Position numbers and translations under genes: made by a program. 64,000 bases of DNA. Source: Adonisia turfae CCMR0081. GTDB lineage: Bacteria > Cyanobacteriota > Cyanobacteriia > Phormidesmidales > Phormidesmidaceae. Shown here piece after piece: positions 26,179-34,521 of this stretch. The notes beneath the pieces were generated by a model. It did not search any database. It saw only the letters and a list, made by a program, of their open reading frames with translations, and had not been told where the DNA came from. The stretch lies in the NCBI RefSeq assembly GCF_011009555.1, contig NZ_QXHD01000004.1:5451035-5515034 (forward strand), given 5' to 3'. The stretch's first letter is position 1; each line of letters begins with the position of its first letter.

Positions 26179-26769
26179 TTAGCGCTTTACTGTAACCGTA
26201 GTACCTATATCAACATAGGTATACAGGTCTTCAACATCTTCATTAAGCATACGGATACAACCATGGGAAATGGCTTCCCCAATTAAGCGTTCCTCATTGG
26301 TGCCGTGAAAACCAATTTCGCCATCCTGGGTTGATAAAAAGCCAATCCATCGAGAACCCAAGGGATTTTTCTTCCCTGCTTTGATTAACTCTCCCGTGAT
26401 TGGGTGTTGCCATGTGGGGTATTTCTGTTTTTGAGTGATGCTAAAGCTGCCCTCGGGGGTTTCCCACTCTTCTTGACCAATGGCGATGAGATATTCTTTG
26501 ACGACGTCACCTTTTTGGTACACATTTACTGTACGAGCATCCAGCTGCACCACAATTTCAATATCTGATTGTTTAAAGCGCCGTGCGAAGCTTGGGCGGC
26601 GACCGTTAGTTATGGAGATGCGAGTAAGGAGGTTATTGCCCTCCTGGCTTGGTCGAGCATTTGCGGCTTTCCAATCAAAAGGATCTTGCAACTCCAGTAA
26701 GGCTAGTCCAAGGGCAGAACCAACGCATAGTAAGGCAAAGCTGCGAGCTAAGGGATGAAGACCTTGCAT
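26179..26769 (-). CDS. L,D-transpeptidase (YkuD domain)
   Basis: 196 codons, ATG start. An N-terminal signal or anchor (about 8-26) exports it to the periplasm. The YkuD domain runs from about 70 to the end: IEVVQLDARTVNVYQ-type first strands, the W(E)TPEGSFS loop and the active site SHGCIRM (168-174) with Cys171 and His155 in GFHGT. The enzyme joins peptidoglycan stems by 3-3 cross-links or attaches proteins to the wall. Full length for a minimal cyanobacterial member. Divergent from lipA, with 239 bases between. Confidence 0.93.
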   Translation of the reverse strand: MQGLHPLARSFALLCVGSALGLALLELQDPFDWKAANARPSQEGNNLLTRISITNGRRPSFARRFKQSDIEIVVQLDARTVNVYQKGDVVKEYLIAIGQEEWETPEGSFSITQKQKYPTWQHPITGELIKAGKKNPLGSRWIGFLSTQDGEIGFHGTNEERLIGEAISHGCIRMLNEDVEDLYTYVDIGTTVTVKR

Positions 26770-27008
26770 TACAAAGGATTGGAAAACGTAGGATAGAAAA
26801 CGGTATGCACTTGGAAGCGTCGTACTCCTGAATATCTTACCTATTTCACCCTATTACGGTTGTTTTACGATATCTGTTTTATGGGCTGCTCATACTTCTC
26901 AGCATACTTTTGTGCAGCCCCCATGGCTTTGTCCCTGAGTTGTTAGAATCAGTAGTATTGTCAAAAAATTATCTGACGTAGCAACTCCATTCGTAAAGGC
27001 AGGGTAGT

Positions 27009-27917
27009 GTGACGGTTAAACCAGACTGGCTGAGAGTTAAAGCCCCCCAATGGGAAAGGGTCGGCAATGTCAAAGGTATTTTGCAGGATCTCGCTCTCAA
27101 CACGGTGTGCGAAGAAGCTTCCTGTCCCAATATTGGTGAGTGCTTCAATGCTGGAACTGCCACATTTTTAATCATGGGCCCAGCTTGCACGCGAGCCTGT
27201 CCCTATTGCGATATTGATTTTGAGAAAAAACCCCAGGCGTTAGACCCAACCGAGCCTCTGCGTTTAGGTGAGGCTGTGCGGCGGATGGGTCTGAACCATG
27301 TAGTCATCACTTCAGTAAACCGAGATGATCTACTCGATGGGGGGGCTAGTCAGTTTGTGCGCTGCATTGAAGAGACTCGAAAGCTTTCGCCCAATACCAC
27401 CATTGAGGTGCTGATTCCTGACTTGTGCGGTAATTGGGATGCTTTAGAAACTATTTTGTCGGCAGCTCCTGAGGTGATGAATCACAATACGGAGACAATT
27501 CCTAGACTCTATAAGCGTGTGCGTCCCCAAGGTGACTATCAGCGCAGCTTGGAACTACTCAAACGTACCCGTGAAATTGCTCCATGGGCCTACACCAAGT
27601 CAGGAATCATGGTGGGGCTGGGGGAAACTGATGAGGAAGTCCGCCAGGTCATGGCTGGCTTACGCGCTGTAGACTGCGATATCCTTACCATTGGTCAATA
27701 TTTGCAGCCTACTCAAAAGCACCTTGGTGTGCAAGATTTCATTACCCCCGAACAGTTTGATCAGTGGCGAGAGGCTGGAGAAGCGATGGGCTTTTTGCAG
27801 GTTGTATCGTCTCCTCTGACACGCAGTTCTTACCATGCGGCAGAGGTGCGACGGCTGATGGCTGAGTATCCTCGCCCTCGTCCGCAAACTGTTGAGGCCG
27901 CAATCAGAAAAAATTAA
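27009..27917 (+). CDS. lipA: Lipoyl synthase
   Basis: 302 codons from GTG 27009, preceded by GGCAGGG. It is a radical-SAM enzyme that inserts two sulfurs into octanoyl groups on the lipoyl domains of pyruvate dehydrogenase and the glycine cleavage system. The auxiliary cluster ligands Cys34, Cys39 and Cys45 ([12 protein letters not shown]) and the SAM cluster CTRACPYC (60-67) are present, and the C-terminal RSSY serine that ligates the auxiliary cluster is at about 276-279. Its stop directly abuts the stop of the convergent mdh gene with no spacer. Confidence 0.97.
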   Translation: MTVKPDWLRVKAPQWERVGNVKGILQDLALNTVCEEASCPNIGECFNAGTATFLIMGPACTRACPYCDIDFEKKPQALDPTEPLRLGEAVRRMGLNHVVITSVNRDDLLDGGASQFVRCIEETRKLSPNTTIEVLIPDLCGNWDALETILSAAPEVMNHNTETIPRLYKRVRPQGDYQRSLELLKRTREIAPWAYTKSGIMVGLGETDEEVRQVMAGLRAVDCDILTIGQYLQPTQKHLGVQDFITPEQFDQWREAGEAMGFLQVVSSPLTRSSYHAAEVRRLMAEYPRPRPQTVEAAIRKN

Positions 27918-28910
27918 TTAGCTAGTCAAGAGTGATAGTGCCTTTTGTAGTGTTTGTTGCACCGATGCTGCAGAGGTTTGTAGGGCAGCCTGCTCATCGT
28001 TGGTGAGTGAGAGTTCCATTATGGAAGCTGCCCCATTGTGGTCAAGACGACAGGGTACACCCAAATAGATATCTTTGAGCCCGTATTGCCCCTCAAGATA
28101 GGCTGAAACGGGTAGTATGGCTGACTGGTTTTGCAGAATTGCAGCCACCATTGTTGCTGTTGCGGCCGCAGGTGCGTAAAATGCTCCGCCGGTTTTGAGG
28201 TGATTCACAATTTCTGCGCCACCATGGCGGGTACGATCTACCAGTTGCTGAACTTTGTTCAGTGGCATTAGTTCAGTGAGAGGGATGCCACTGACAGTGG
28301 TGTAGCTAATTAGCGGTACCATCAGATCACCATGTCCTCCCAGTACCATGGTTGATACATCCTGAGGAGGAACCTCTAACTCCTGCGCAATAAAGGTGCG
28401 AAATCTTGCTGAATCTAGTACTCCGGCCTGTCCTATGACTTGACGGGGAGGGAGCCCACTGGTTTGCCAGGCTAGATAGGTCATTACATCTAAGGGATTA
28501 GTGACCAAGATGAAATGGGCATCGGGAGAGTGGGGCAGAGCCTGTGACATTACGTCTAGAATGATGCCGCCGTTCACCTTGAGTAGATCATCCCTGGACA
28601 TGCCTGGCTTGCGTGGGAGCCCAGCGGTAATCACAATTACCTGTGAGTTGGCTGTATCTGGGTAGTCGTTGGTTCCAGTAATACTATAGCTATACCCTTC
28701 TAGGGGGCGTGCCTCAGCCATGTCGAGGGCTAATCCCTGGGGGCGACCTTCGACGATATCTAGTAGAACCACATGGCCTAAGTTTTGGGCCAGTAAACAC
28801 CGGGCAAGGCTGGCACCTACATTGCCTGCGCCAATGACAGTGATTTTGGGGATTGCGATCGCAGCTTTATTAACAACTGCTTTCCGAGGAGATGGAATAG
28901 CGACTACCAT
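27918..28910 (-). CDS. mdh: Malate dehydrogenase (LDH/MDH family)
   Basis: About 330 codons from ATG 28910, which has GGAG five bases upstream; GTG 28940 would add ten residues. The Rossmann NAD loop is GAGNVGASLA; the substrate loop PRKPGMSR has the arginine that marks malate rather than lactate dehydrogenase; the catalytic His lies in GGHGDLMVP and the Asp-x-x-R pair in VLDSARFR. It interconverts malate and oxaloacetate with NAD(P)H. The leading 25 residues (VVAIPSPRKAVVNKAAIAIP) precede the first beta strand and are longer than in most MDH proteins. Convergent with lipA with zero spacing. Confidence 0.95.
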   Translation of the reverse strand: MVVAIPSPRKAVVNKAAIAIPKITVIGAGNVGASLARCLLAQNLGHVVLLDIVEGRPQGLALDMAEARPLEGYSYSITGTNDYPDTANSQVIVITAGLPRKPGMSRDDLLKVNGGIILDVMSQALPHSPDAHFILVTNPLDVMTYLAWQTSGLPPRQVIGQAGVLDSARFRTFIAQELEVPPQDVSTMVLGGHGDLMVPLISYTTVSGIPLTELMPLNKVQQLVDRTRHGGAEIVNHLKTGGAFYAPAAATATMVAAILQNQSAILPVSAYLEGQYGLKDIYLGVPCRLDHNGAASIMELSLTNDEQAALQTSAASVQQTLQKALSLLTS

Positions 28911-29073
28911 AGGAACTCCCAATAGACAGCTTGAGGGCACCTCAGCTAATCAATGGCCCAGCTACCCAACGATGCGGTCCACGTAATCAACGGATGTGAA
29001 CCACACTTCCATTGTGTCCGGGGCTACTTGTACTTGGGAGTATCCCATCAGGATTCTTAATACGTTGTCAGTC

Positions 29074-29289
29074 TTACTTAAACGCTTCCAACTGCTCTAC
29101 CTGGAGCCAAATATTGGGGGTGGGTACTCGGCCAAATTTCACCAGGGCGTAATCATCGCGAATTTCTAAAATTTCACCTTGGGTTTCAAAAATATAGGGC
29201 GGAAACCGATTATCGCTAGCAGTGGCTTCTACGCTGTTCTCTAATTTCTCGCGCACGACACGCACAAAAGTACCCTTTTTAATCGCCAT
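29074..29289 (-). CDS. ndhO: NAD(P)H-quinone oxidoreductase subunit O
   Basis: 71 codons, ATG start. The sequence fits NdhO throughout: [19 protein letters not shown] at the start, then [12 protein letters not shown] and [17 protein letters not shown]. NdhO is a small peripheral subunit of the cyanobacterial/plastid NDH-1 complex, which drives cyclic electron flow around photosystem I and respiration in the thylakoid; it fine-tunes NDH activity. It has no membrane span and folds as a small beta-barrel. Monocistronic or with mutM 89 bases downstream. Confidence 0.95.
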   Translation of the reverse strand: MAIKKGTFVRVVREKLENSVEATASDNRFPPYIFETQGEILEIRDDYALVKFGRVPTPNIWLQVEQLEAFK

Positions 29290-29378
29290 TACTTAGAAAA
29301 ATAACTGGTCAATATATTATCGCTCCTGTGGGGGCTGTGGGGAATGGGCAATAGGCGGTGGAGAAAATAAATAGAACT

Positions 29379-30224
29379 CTATTTTTGGCAGTTGGGGCAG
29401 TAGTGGGCAGAGCGTCCTGCGAGTTTGATGCGTGTGATGGGCGTTGCGCAGACACGACAGGGTTCGTTTTCGCGGTCGTATACCCAGGCGACACCGCCGT
29501 AGTTGCCATTGATGCCGTGGATATCGCGAAAGTCACTAAAGGTGGTGCCACCGGCTTCAATGCTATCGATAAGAACTTTACGAATGGATGTGTGTAGGCG
29601 TTTGAGGCGAGTGGGGGAAATGCGATCGCATCTCACCTTGGGGCGAATGCCACTTAAAAACAACGCCTCATCCGCATAGATATTACCGATGCCTGCCACC
29701 ATGGCCTGGTCAAGCAATGCATTTTTAACAGGTTTCTGTCTACGTCCAAACCAGGCTTGCATATAGCCTACAGAAAACTCATCGGCAAAAGGTTCTGGGC
29801 CTAACCGTTGCAACCCTGTCATGATTTGATCGGGCTGTATGTTGGGAGGTATCCACCAAAGACGACCAAAGGTGCGTTGGTCAACGTAACGCAGTTCTCG
29901 TTCATTCTCAAAAAAGAGGCGAACACGGCAGTGGGAAGACACCGGCATTGATTGTTCTACCCATAGAAGTTGGCCCGTCATGCGTAAATGACATCCTAAC
30001 CAACCAGCCGGTTGTTGCTGGCGAGTTAAAACTGCCAATAAATACTTGCCGCGACGTTGCCATGCCGTAATTTCAGCCCCCAGGACAGATGGTAGAAACT
30101 CTTCAATAGAAACGGGGTGAGCAATGCTGCGGTCTAACAGCACATCGCCACCCCGAATAGGTTGATATAGAGTAACTCGACTGAGCCCTCGTCGGACAGT
30201 TTCTACCTCAGGAAGTTCTGGCAA
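29379..30224 (-). CDS. mutM: Formamidopyrimidine-DNA glycosylase
   Basis: 281 codons. The N-terminus PELPEVETVRRGL carries the catalytic Pro2 and Glu3; RRGKYLLA has the conserved lysine (about 60); the helix-two-turn-helix is at about 150-220 (GNIYADEALFLSGIRP); the zinc finger CRVCATPITRIKLAGRSAHYC-x2-C closes the protein. The finger arginine that flips the lesion is present. It removes 8-oxoguanine and opened purines. It lies 56 bases from the psaE stop region on the same strand. Confidence 0.97.
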   Translation of the reverse strand: MPELPEVETVRRGLSRVTLYQPIRGGDVLLDRSIAHPVSIEEFLPSVLGAEITAWQRRGKYLLAVLTRQQQPAGWLGCHLRMTGQLLWVEQSMPVSSHCRVRLFFENERELRYVDQRTFGRLWWIPPNIQPDQIMTGLQRLGPEPFADEFSVGYMQAWFGRRQKPVKNALLDQAMVAGIGNIYADEALFLSGIRPKVRCDRISPTRLKRLHTSIRKVLIDSIEAGGTTFSDFRDIHGINGNYGGVAWVYDRENEPCRVCATPITRIKLAGRSAHYCPNCQK

Positions 30225-30280
30225 GGATAACTAGACAAATAACTCTGCTAATTTTACCAAGCCATCTACAGTTGCTTGAG

Positions 30281-30469
30281 CTACTTAACTTCCTTCAGCT
30301 CAAATTCGCCAAAGTTGTTGGTATTAACTCCGGCATAGTTAATTTTGTCAAAACGAACAACAACTGGATACTTGATGCCACTTTTATCAACGGAAGCAAC
30401 CGTACCAATATCTTGAAACCAATAAGACTCCTTACGCAGGATACGTACTTTAGATCCACGCTTAACCAT
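30281..30469 (-). CDS. psaE: Photosystem I subunit IV (PsaE)
   Basis: 62 codons from ATG 30469, with GAGAGGA at the right distance. It matches PsaE throughout: [19 protein letters not shown], then GTVASVD and [20 protein letters not shown]. PsaE is a small SH3-like subunit on the cytosolic face of photosystem I; it helps bind ferredoxin and flavodoxin and supports cyclic electron flow. An apparent upstream extension of seven codons is unlikely. The 280-base region before it should carry its promoter. Confidence 0.97.
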   Translation of the reverse strand: MVKRGSKVRILRKESYWFQDIGTVASVDKSGIKYPVVVRFDKINYAGVNTNNFGEFELKEVK

Positions 30470-30671
30470 GAATAGTCCTCTCTTGTTCAAAGACGAGTAA
30501 TGAATGCGAGCAGCAAGCTACCTGTTCACCAGGGTACTACTCCTCTGAACCGAACTCACAGTCTTGCCATTTAAGAATTGTTGCATATCGAAGATTTTAG
30601 AAATAATTCTTTAGAAAAAGCCGAATAAAAAATAAACTACACCCTACACAACGAAATCAGAGCGGATACAG

Positions 30672-30703
30672 AAAAACCCCTAACCTTTACAGCTAGAGGG
30701 TTT
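30672..30703 (-). terminator. Terminator of the PilP-like lipoprotein gene
   Basis: On the minus strand AAAACCC and GGGTTTT pair with an added TAG/CTA, followed by a T5 run. It lies about 45 bases after the lipoprotein stop. Confidence 0.65.
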
Positions 30704-30748
30704 TAAAAATAAGAAAATTAGATGTAGCCTTGAATGATTTGGAATGAA

Positions 30749-31582
30749 CTAGATGCCAGCAGGACTCGGTAGAGTTGGCAAAGCACCGATTGTTGACACT
30801 GTTTCTGCGGCAGGTTCTTCTTCCACAGGGGCTTCTTCAGTTGATGTCACGAAACGCTCTACTTCGATGCCGTTTTCCACCAGGATTACACGGGGTTCAG
30901 CTGAACCTGTATCAATGCGTTTGACAACAACACTGCCTCCAGCAATTCTTTCGCCTTGTCTGACATAGCGCTCAATTTCATTAGGAGCTTTAACAATGGC
31001 GTAAGGAGACCCTCCGATTTGGATAACCCCTGATACTCGAACAGCTCTAGCTGTCGTTGGCTGTGGAATTTCGGGCAATGCCGCTATCTCAGCACGACCT
31101 GATTCAACTCGGCGTTGTTCCGCGAGGTCTGGGCGCTGCTGAGGGTTATTACTGCCAGGCCCTACTGTTCCAGGTCCTGCTGCAACTGTGCGACCAGTCT
31201 CAGTCCCAGCATTAGTCGCCGTCGTACCATCGTCTTCAGGCAAAATCGGCTCAGGAGGGATGAGGGGAATTGTTAGTTCTGCGAAGGGATCATTACGAGT
31301 GCGTTCCACTCCAATTGCTCGTTCGTTTGGATCAGTAGACTGAATCAGGTCACGAGCAACGATGGTGGGAGAATTTTCTGAGACCGCAACTACATTACCG
31401 GAATCCTCTCCCCCTGGAATATCAGGAAGCTCACCTTCTGACGTTTCTACTGGTTGAGTTGTTTGTTCCGTTGGGGTAGCTGGATCCTCAGCAACATCAT
31501 CGCTGTTGCGATTAAAGAATCCACAACCGCTCAGGGAAATTGCCCCAGTTGTTATTAGCAATACCAAGAGCAGACGATGCAT
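30749..31582 (-). CDS. Lipoprotein with PilP-like C-terminal domain
   Basis: 277 codons from ATG 31582 with GGAGG eleven bases upstream. MHRLLLVLLITTGAISLSGC is a classical lipoprotein signal with the lipobox LSGC. The middle is disordered, rich in Pro, Thr, Glu and Gly. The last 100 residues fold as a small beta domain: VSGVIQIGGSPYAIVKAP, YVRQGERIAGGSVVVKRI and RVILVENGIEVERFV. This pattern matches PilP/GspC-type homology-region domains that align inner-membrane and outer-membrane parts of type IV pili and type II secretion. The neighbour upstream is a SigF-type sigma gene, and in Synechocystis SigF controls pilus genes; that supports a pilus role by inference. Confidence 0.75.
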   Translation of the reverse strand: MHRLLLVLLITTGAISLSGCGFFNRNSDDVAEDPATPTEQTTQPVETSEGELPDIPGGEDSGNVVAVSENSPTIVARDLIQSTDPNERAIGVERTRNDPFAELTIPLIPPEPILPEDDGTTATNAGTETGRTVAAGPGTVGPGSNNPQQRPDLAEQRRVESGRAEIAALPEIPQPTTARAVRVSGVIQIGGSPYAIVKAPNEIERYVRQGERIAGGSVVVKRIDTGSAEPRVILVENGIEVERFVTSTEEAPVEEEPAAETVSTIGALPTLPSPAGI

Positions 31583-31647
31583 CTTTTCAATCCTCCAAGG
31601 ACTTGTGTTCGCAAAGTATAAAGCAAGATATGCTGAATGCATAGAGC

Positions 31648-32442
31648 TTAGGCGAAATCTTTTTCCTCACCTTCGGCGGGAGCCATTAAATCGCGCAGTC
31701 GCTTAAGTCCGCTTTTAACTCGACGTGAAACCGTAACAGCACTAATACCTAGGCGTTCGGCTGTTTCCTTTTGAGTCAGGTCGTGTAGAAATACAAATTC
31801 TAAGACTTCTTGAGTTCTACGCTCTAGCTGAGCCAGTCCCTGTTGGAGGCGAATACGATCTTCTTGAGCCAGCTGAAAGCTGCGGTACTTTGGATCGGGT
31901 AATAAATCACTGAGTGAAGCAGAGCCACTGCCTTCATCTTGAATAGGGGCGTCTAGACTTAGCAGTGAACGATTCCGACTGGCTAATTTAACGTCTTGCC
32001 ATTCCTGAACACTGATTTTCAGGTGATCGGCGATTTCCTGATCCGTGGGCTTACGGTCTAGCTTTTCTTGGAGTTGTCGAATAACTCGAGCTGATTGATG
32101 TTGTAATGACTGCCAACGTCTTGGGATGCGAACGATGGCGCTGCGATCTCGTAAATAGTGCTGAATTTCGCCACGAATGTAGGGAATAGCGAAAGAGCTG
32201 AAGGCATAGCCTTTAGACATGTCAAAACGCTCAATGGCCCTAATTAGTCCCAAGCTGCCGACCTGCATCAGGTCATCAAAGGTTTCGTTGGAGTGGTAAA
32301 GCCAATGGTGGGCTTCGCGACGCACCAGACCAAGATTCATTTTGACCAACTTGTTACGCAGCTCAGGTGAATCATTCTTTTGATAATCATTCAGCAGCTC
32401 TAAAGTCTCGCTTTTGAGTGCTTTGTTGAGTTTGGACGACAT
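31648..32442 (-). CDS. sigF: RNA polymerase sigma factor, group 3 (SigF type)
   Basis: 264 codons from ATG 32442, which has AAGGGG six bases upstream; a reading from 32484 would add 14 residues. Region 2 shows NLGLVRREAHHW and DDLMQVGSLGLIRAIERFD, followed by FSSFAIPYIRGEIQHYLRD; region 3 RIPRRW; region 4 has RTQEVLEFVFLHDLTQKETAERL and the helix-turn-helix GISAVTVSRRVKSGLKRLRD. The order of domains and length match the cyanobacterial SigF. In Synechocystis SigF is needed for type IV pilus expression and phototaxis. The lipoprotein gene starts 65 bases downstream on the same strand. Confidence 0.9.
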   Translation of the reverse strand: MSSKLNKALKSETLELLNDYQKNDSPELRNKLVKMNLGLVRREAHHWLYHSNETFDDLMQVGSLGLIRAIERFDMSKGYAFSSFAIPYIRGEIQHYLRDRSAIVRIPRRWQSLQHQSARVIRQLQEKLDRKPTDQEIADHLKISVQEWQDVKLASRNRSLLSLDAPIQDEGSGSASLSDLLPDPKYRSFQLAQEDRIRLQQGLAQLERRTQEVLEFVFLHDLTQKETAERLGISAVTVSRRVKSGLKRLRDLMAPAEGEEKDFA

Positions 32443-32870
32443 GGGAAACCCCTTTGACATGTACATGCTCAACTCTATGCCCACTGGGATAGATGCAATA
32501 TTGAGCTACGAAAGACAGAAACTTAATTGAAAAACTAGAACTTAAACCATGGGTTCAATGTGGTGACTTCATAGTGAAGATCAAGGTTCAAGATCACAGT
32601 GATTCAAATCACAGCTTCAAACTGTCAAAGCCAGCCTAATTTCTGGCAGCCTGCTCAAACAAGGACGTATACACGGAAATTTAGGGTGACGGACATGCGT
32701 ATGTTTAACGTCAAAGCCGTAATCTTTACGAGGCCTTCATGTATTGTGTCTGTCCTTAAAGCAAAAAAGAGAAGATAGTTCCGGAGAACTACCTTCCCTC
32801 TTCAAAATTACCTTAGTGAAAATGCCTACTGGAGTAGAGCCACCCCCACTGGGTTCTTAGCTATTAAGCG
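32443..32870. other. psbO-sigF intergenic region
   Basis: 428 bases between the psbO stop and the sigF start, both on the minus strand. It carries the psbO terminator and, between that and sigF, about 320 bases that must hold the sigF promoter. No ORF or RNA gene was recognised. A run of repeated short words (TCAAGGTTCAAGATCACAG, GATTCAAATCACAG, GCTTCAAACTG at 32579-32620) is a minor low-complexity feature. Confidence 0.5.
32763..32802 (-). terminator. psbO terminator
   Basis: In the minus direction the stem GAAGGTAGTTC / GAACTATCTTC with a four-base TCCG loop, extended by outer AGAG/CTCT pairs, is followed by a six-base T run. It is about 70 bases after the psbO stop. Confidence 0.9.
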
Positions 32871-33698
32871 TCAAGTAGCTTCTACACGACCATAGAACAA
32901 GCCTTGTACGCGAACGTCTGACGGCTCTGCAGTTCCCATGTCAGTGTCAGAAGGTTGCTCACATTCGAACGTACCAGCAATTTCGCCAGTCACACTATCA
33001 ACTTTCTCAACTTGTAGAGACATGGTGCCTTGCCCAACTTTGAAGGCTTTCATATTCTCTTTGATCAGTTCTTCTGTATCACCACCAGCTGGCAAGGCTA
33101 CTGCTGTGTCGTAACCTGTGGTCAAACCACGACCTTTTGGATCTAAGAAGTTAGATGTGCGGTAGGAAGGGACACGGTAGTCACCAATAAAGTCAGTGGA
33201 TGACGTAATGGCGTTTAGTCCAGCCTGTGATTGTGCCACTAGACCCTTAATAGTGAATAGAAAAGGCACTTCCTCACCACCTGGAAGTAGAACAGTCACA
33301 GCCTGAAAATCTATGCCGTCTATCTCAGTGAAAAGCAGACTGCCGTCAGGATTAAGTTCTAAAGAACCACGCACCTGGTCCAAACTAGAGGTGTAACGAG
33401 TCAAAGACTTACCAGAAATAAACTCAGCTTCCCGACGCTTGTTAGCAGGCTCTTCCTTCACAAAATAACTAGTCGGCTCTAAGCATAGACCCGCAATCTG
33501 ATAAGACTTGCCACTGTCAATAGCAATCTCCCCGCGACGAACGCTAGAAATTTGAGGACAGCTGTTGGCTAAACCTGTATTTCTGATCTGATCGTAAGTT
33601 AGGGGAGTGTTGCTGTCAGCACTAGGAGCATCGCTACATGCTGTTAGTACACCCATGCAGAGTGCTAGAAATGCAACGATTAGGGCACGATACCTCAT
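32871..33698 (-). CDS. psbO: Photosystem II manganese-stabilising protein (PsbO)
   Basis: 275 codons from ATG 33698 with GAGG six bases upstream. An export signal ends ACSDAPSA; the Cys there fits a lipobox, so a lipid-anchored or cleaved form is possible. Mature motifs: LTYDQIRNTGLANSCP with the first Cys of the conserved disulfide, AGLCLEPTS with the second, FTIKGLVAQSQ, DFIGDYRVPSYRTSNFLDPKGRG, and the C-terminal DVRVQGLFYGRVE. PsbO sits on the lumenal side of PSII and stabilises the Mn4CaO5 cluster. Monocistronic, with its own terminator. Confidence 0.97.
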   Translation of the reverse strand: MRYRALIVAFLALCMGVLTACSDAPSADSNTPLTYDQIRNTGLANSCPQISSVRRGEIAIDSGKSYQIAGLCLEPTSYFVKEEPANKRREAEFISGKSLTRYTSSLDQVRGSLELNPDGSLLFTEIDGIDFQAVTVLLPGGEEVPFLFTIKGLVAQSQAGLNAITSSTDFIGDYRVPSYRTSNFLDPKGRGLTTGYDTAVALPAGGDTEELIKENMKAFKVGQGTMSLQVEKVDSVTGEIAGTFECEQPSDTDMGTAEPSDVRVQGLFYGRVEAT

Positions 33699-34029
33699 GG
33701 TAAACCTCAAACAAAAAAGATTTATGTAAGAAAATTTGTCAGTGGTTATAGAACCGACTAAGGTTTTATGACGTTGCCTATGCCTGAAGTCTTCCTTTTA
33801 AATAGAAAACCATTCATCAAGGCTTACCGAAGTCGCCCTCAGAATAGCCAACTAACCTTTCCGAAAGTATTTTACACGGACGAGTCCCCGGTGAGTTCTG
33901 AAAATTGCTAAATCTGGTGCATTGGTTAACATTGGAAGGCTGGTGATGGACCAGATGACTGGAAGAATTTGGGCTACACTATCTGCACCTTCCGGTTTCG
34001 GTGATATCAACGAAAGGCATTGTATCTAG
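33699..34029. promoter_or_regulatory. Divergent region upstream of psbO and a hypothetical gene
   Basis: 331 bases between two divergent starts. On the psbO side an HLR1-like octamer CTTACATA (minus strand, near 33722) lies about 25 bases before the start, a single copy rather than the usual pair. No other element was recognised. It likely holds the psbO promoter. Confidence 0.4.
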
Positions 34030-34350
34030 ATGGAATTGTACTCTTCTGATAACTCTAAAGCGCAAGCTGCTGATATTGATGAAATTCGACTAGCTGTCAA
34101 ATTAGCAGCTCAAAAGAGGGAAAAAGATTGTGCGGCTCTCTTAGGGATTTTAAGACAATTGGAAGAGCTGCATCGTGATATCCGTGAAACGCTCTTTCAA
34201 GACTCATTGCCAACTAATCGACAACATTTGTATCATCTACTGCGAGATATTGAGCTCAATGGTGGGTGGCCCTATATTCAACGAATAAAACTCACGCAAT
34301 TACTCGCAACGTTAGAGGATGAATCCACATTAGAGGCATCTGAAGATTAA
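34030..34350 (+). CDS. Conserved-type hypothetical protein, helical
   Basis: 106 codons, ATG start. Charged and helical, no membrane span: EIRLAVKLAAQKREKDCAAL, LRQLEELHRDIRETL, then LPTNRQHLYHLLRDIE and GGWPYIQRIKLTQLLATL. It is not a family I recognise. It ends 171 bases before the next gene, with an apparently separate promoter for each. Confidence 0.6.
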   Translation: MELYSSDNSKAQAADIDEIRLAVKLAAQKREKDCAALLGILRQLEELHRDIRETLFQDSLPTNRQHLYHLLRDIELNGGWPYIQRIKLTQLLATLEDESTLEASED

Positions 34351-34521
34351 CTACAGAGAAACATAAACATATATAAAATCAACATTTACCAAAGAGTGAT
34401 ATAATCCCTCAGTTTTTAATGGTTGAATGTCTATTTCGCAGCAGCTCAAGGAGCTGATGACACAACTCAGTAGATTTTTGCAGTAGCTCTTTTTAGTTGT
34501 TCATCGTAATTGTTCATAGCT

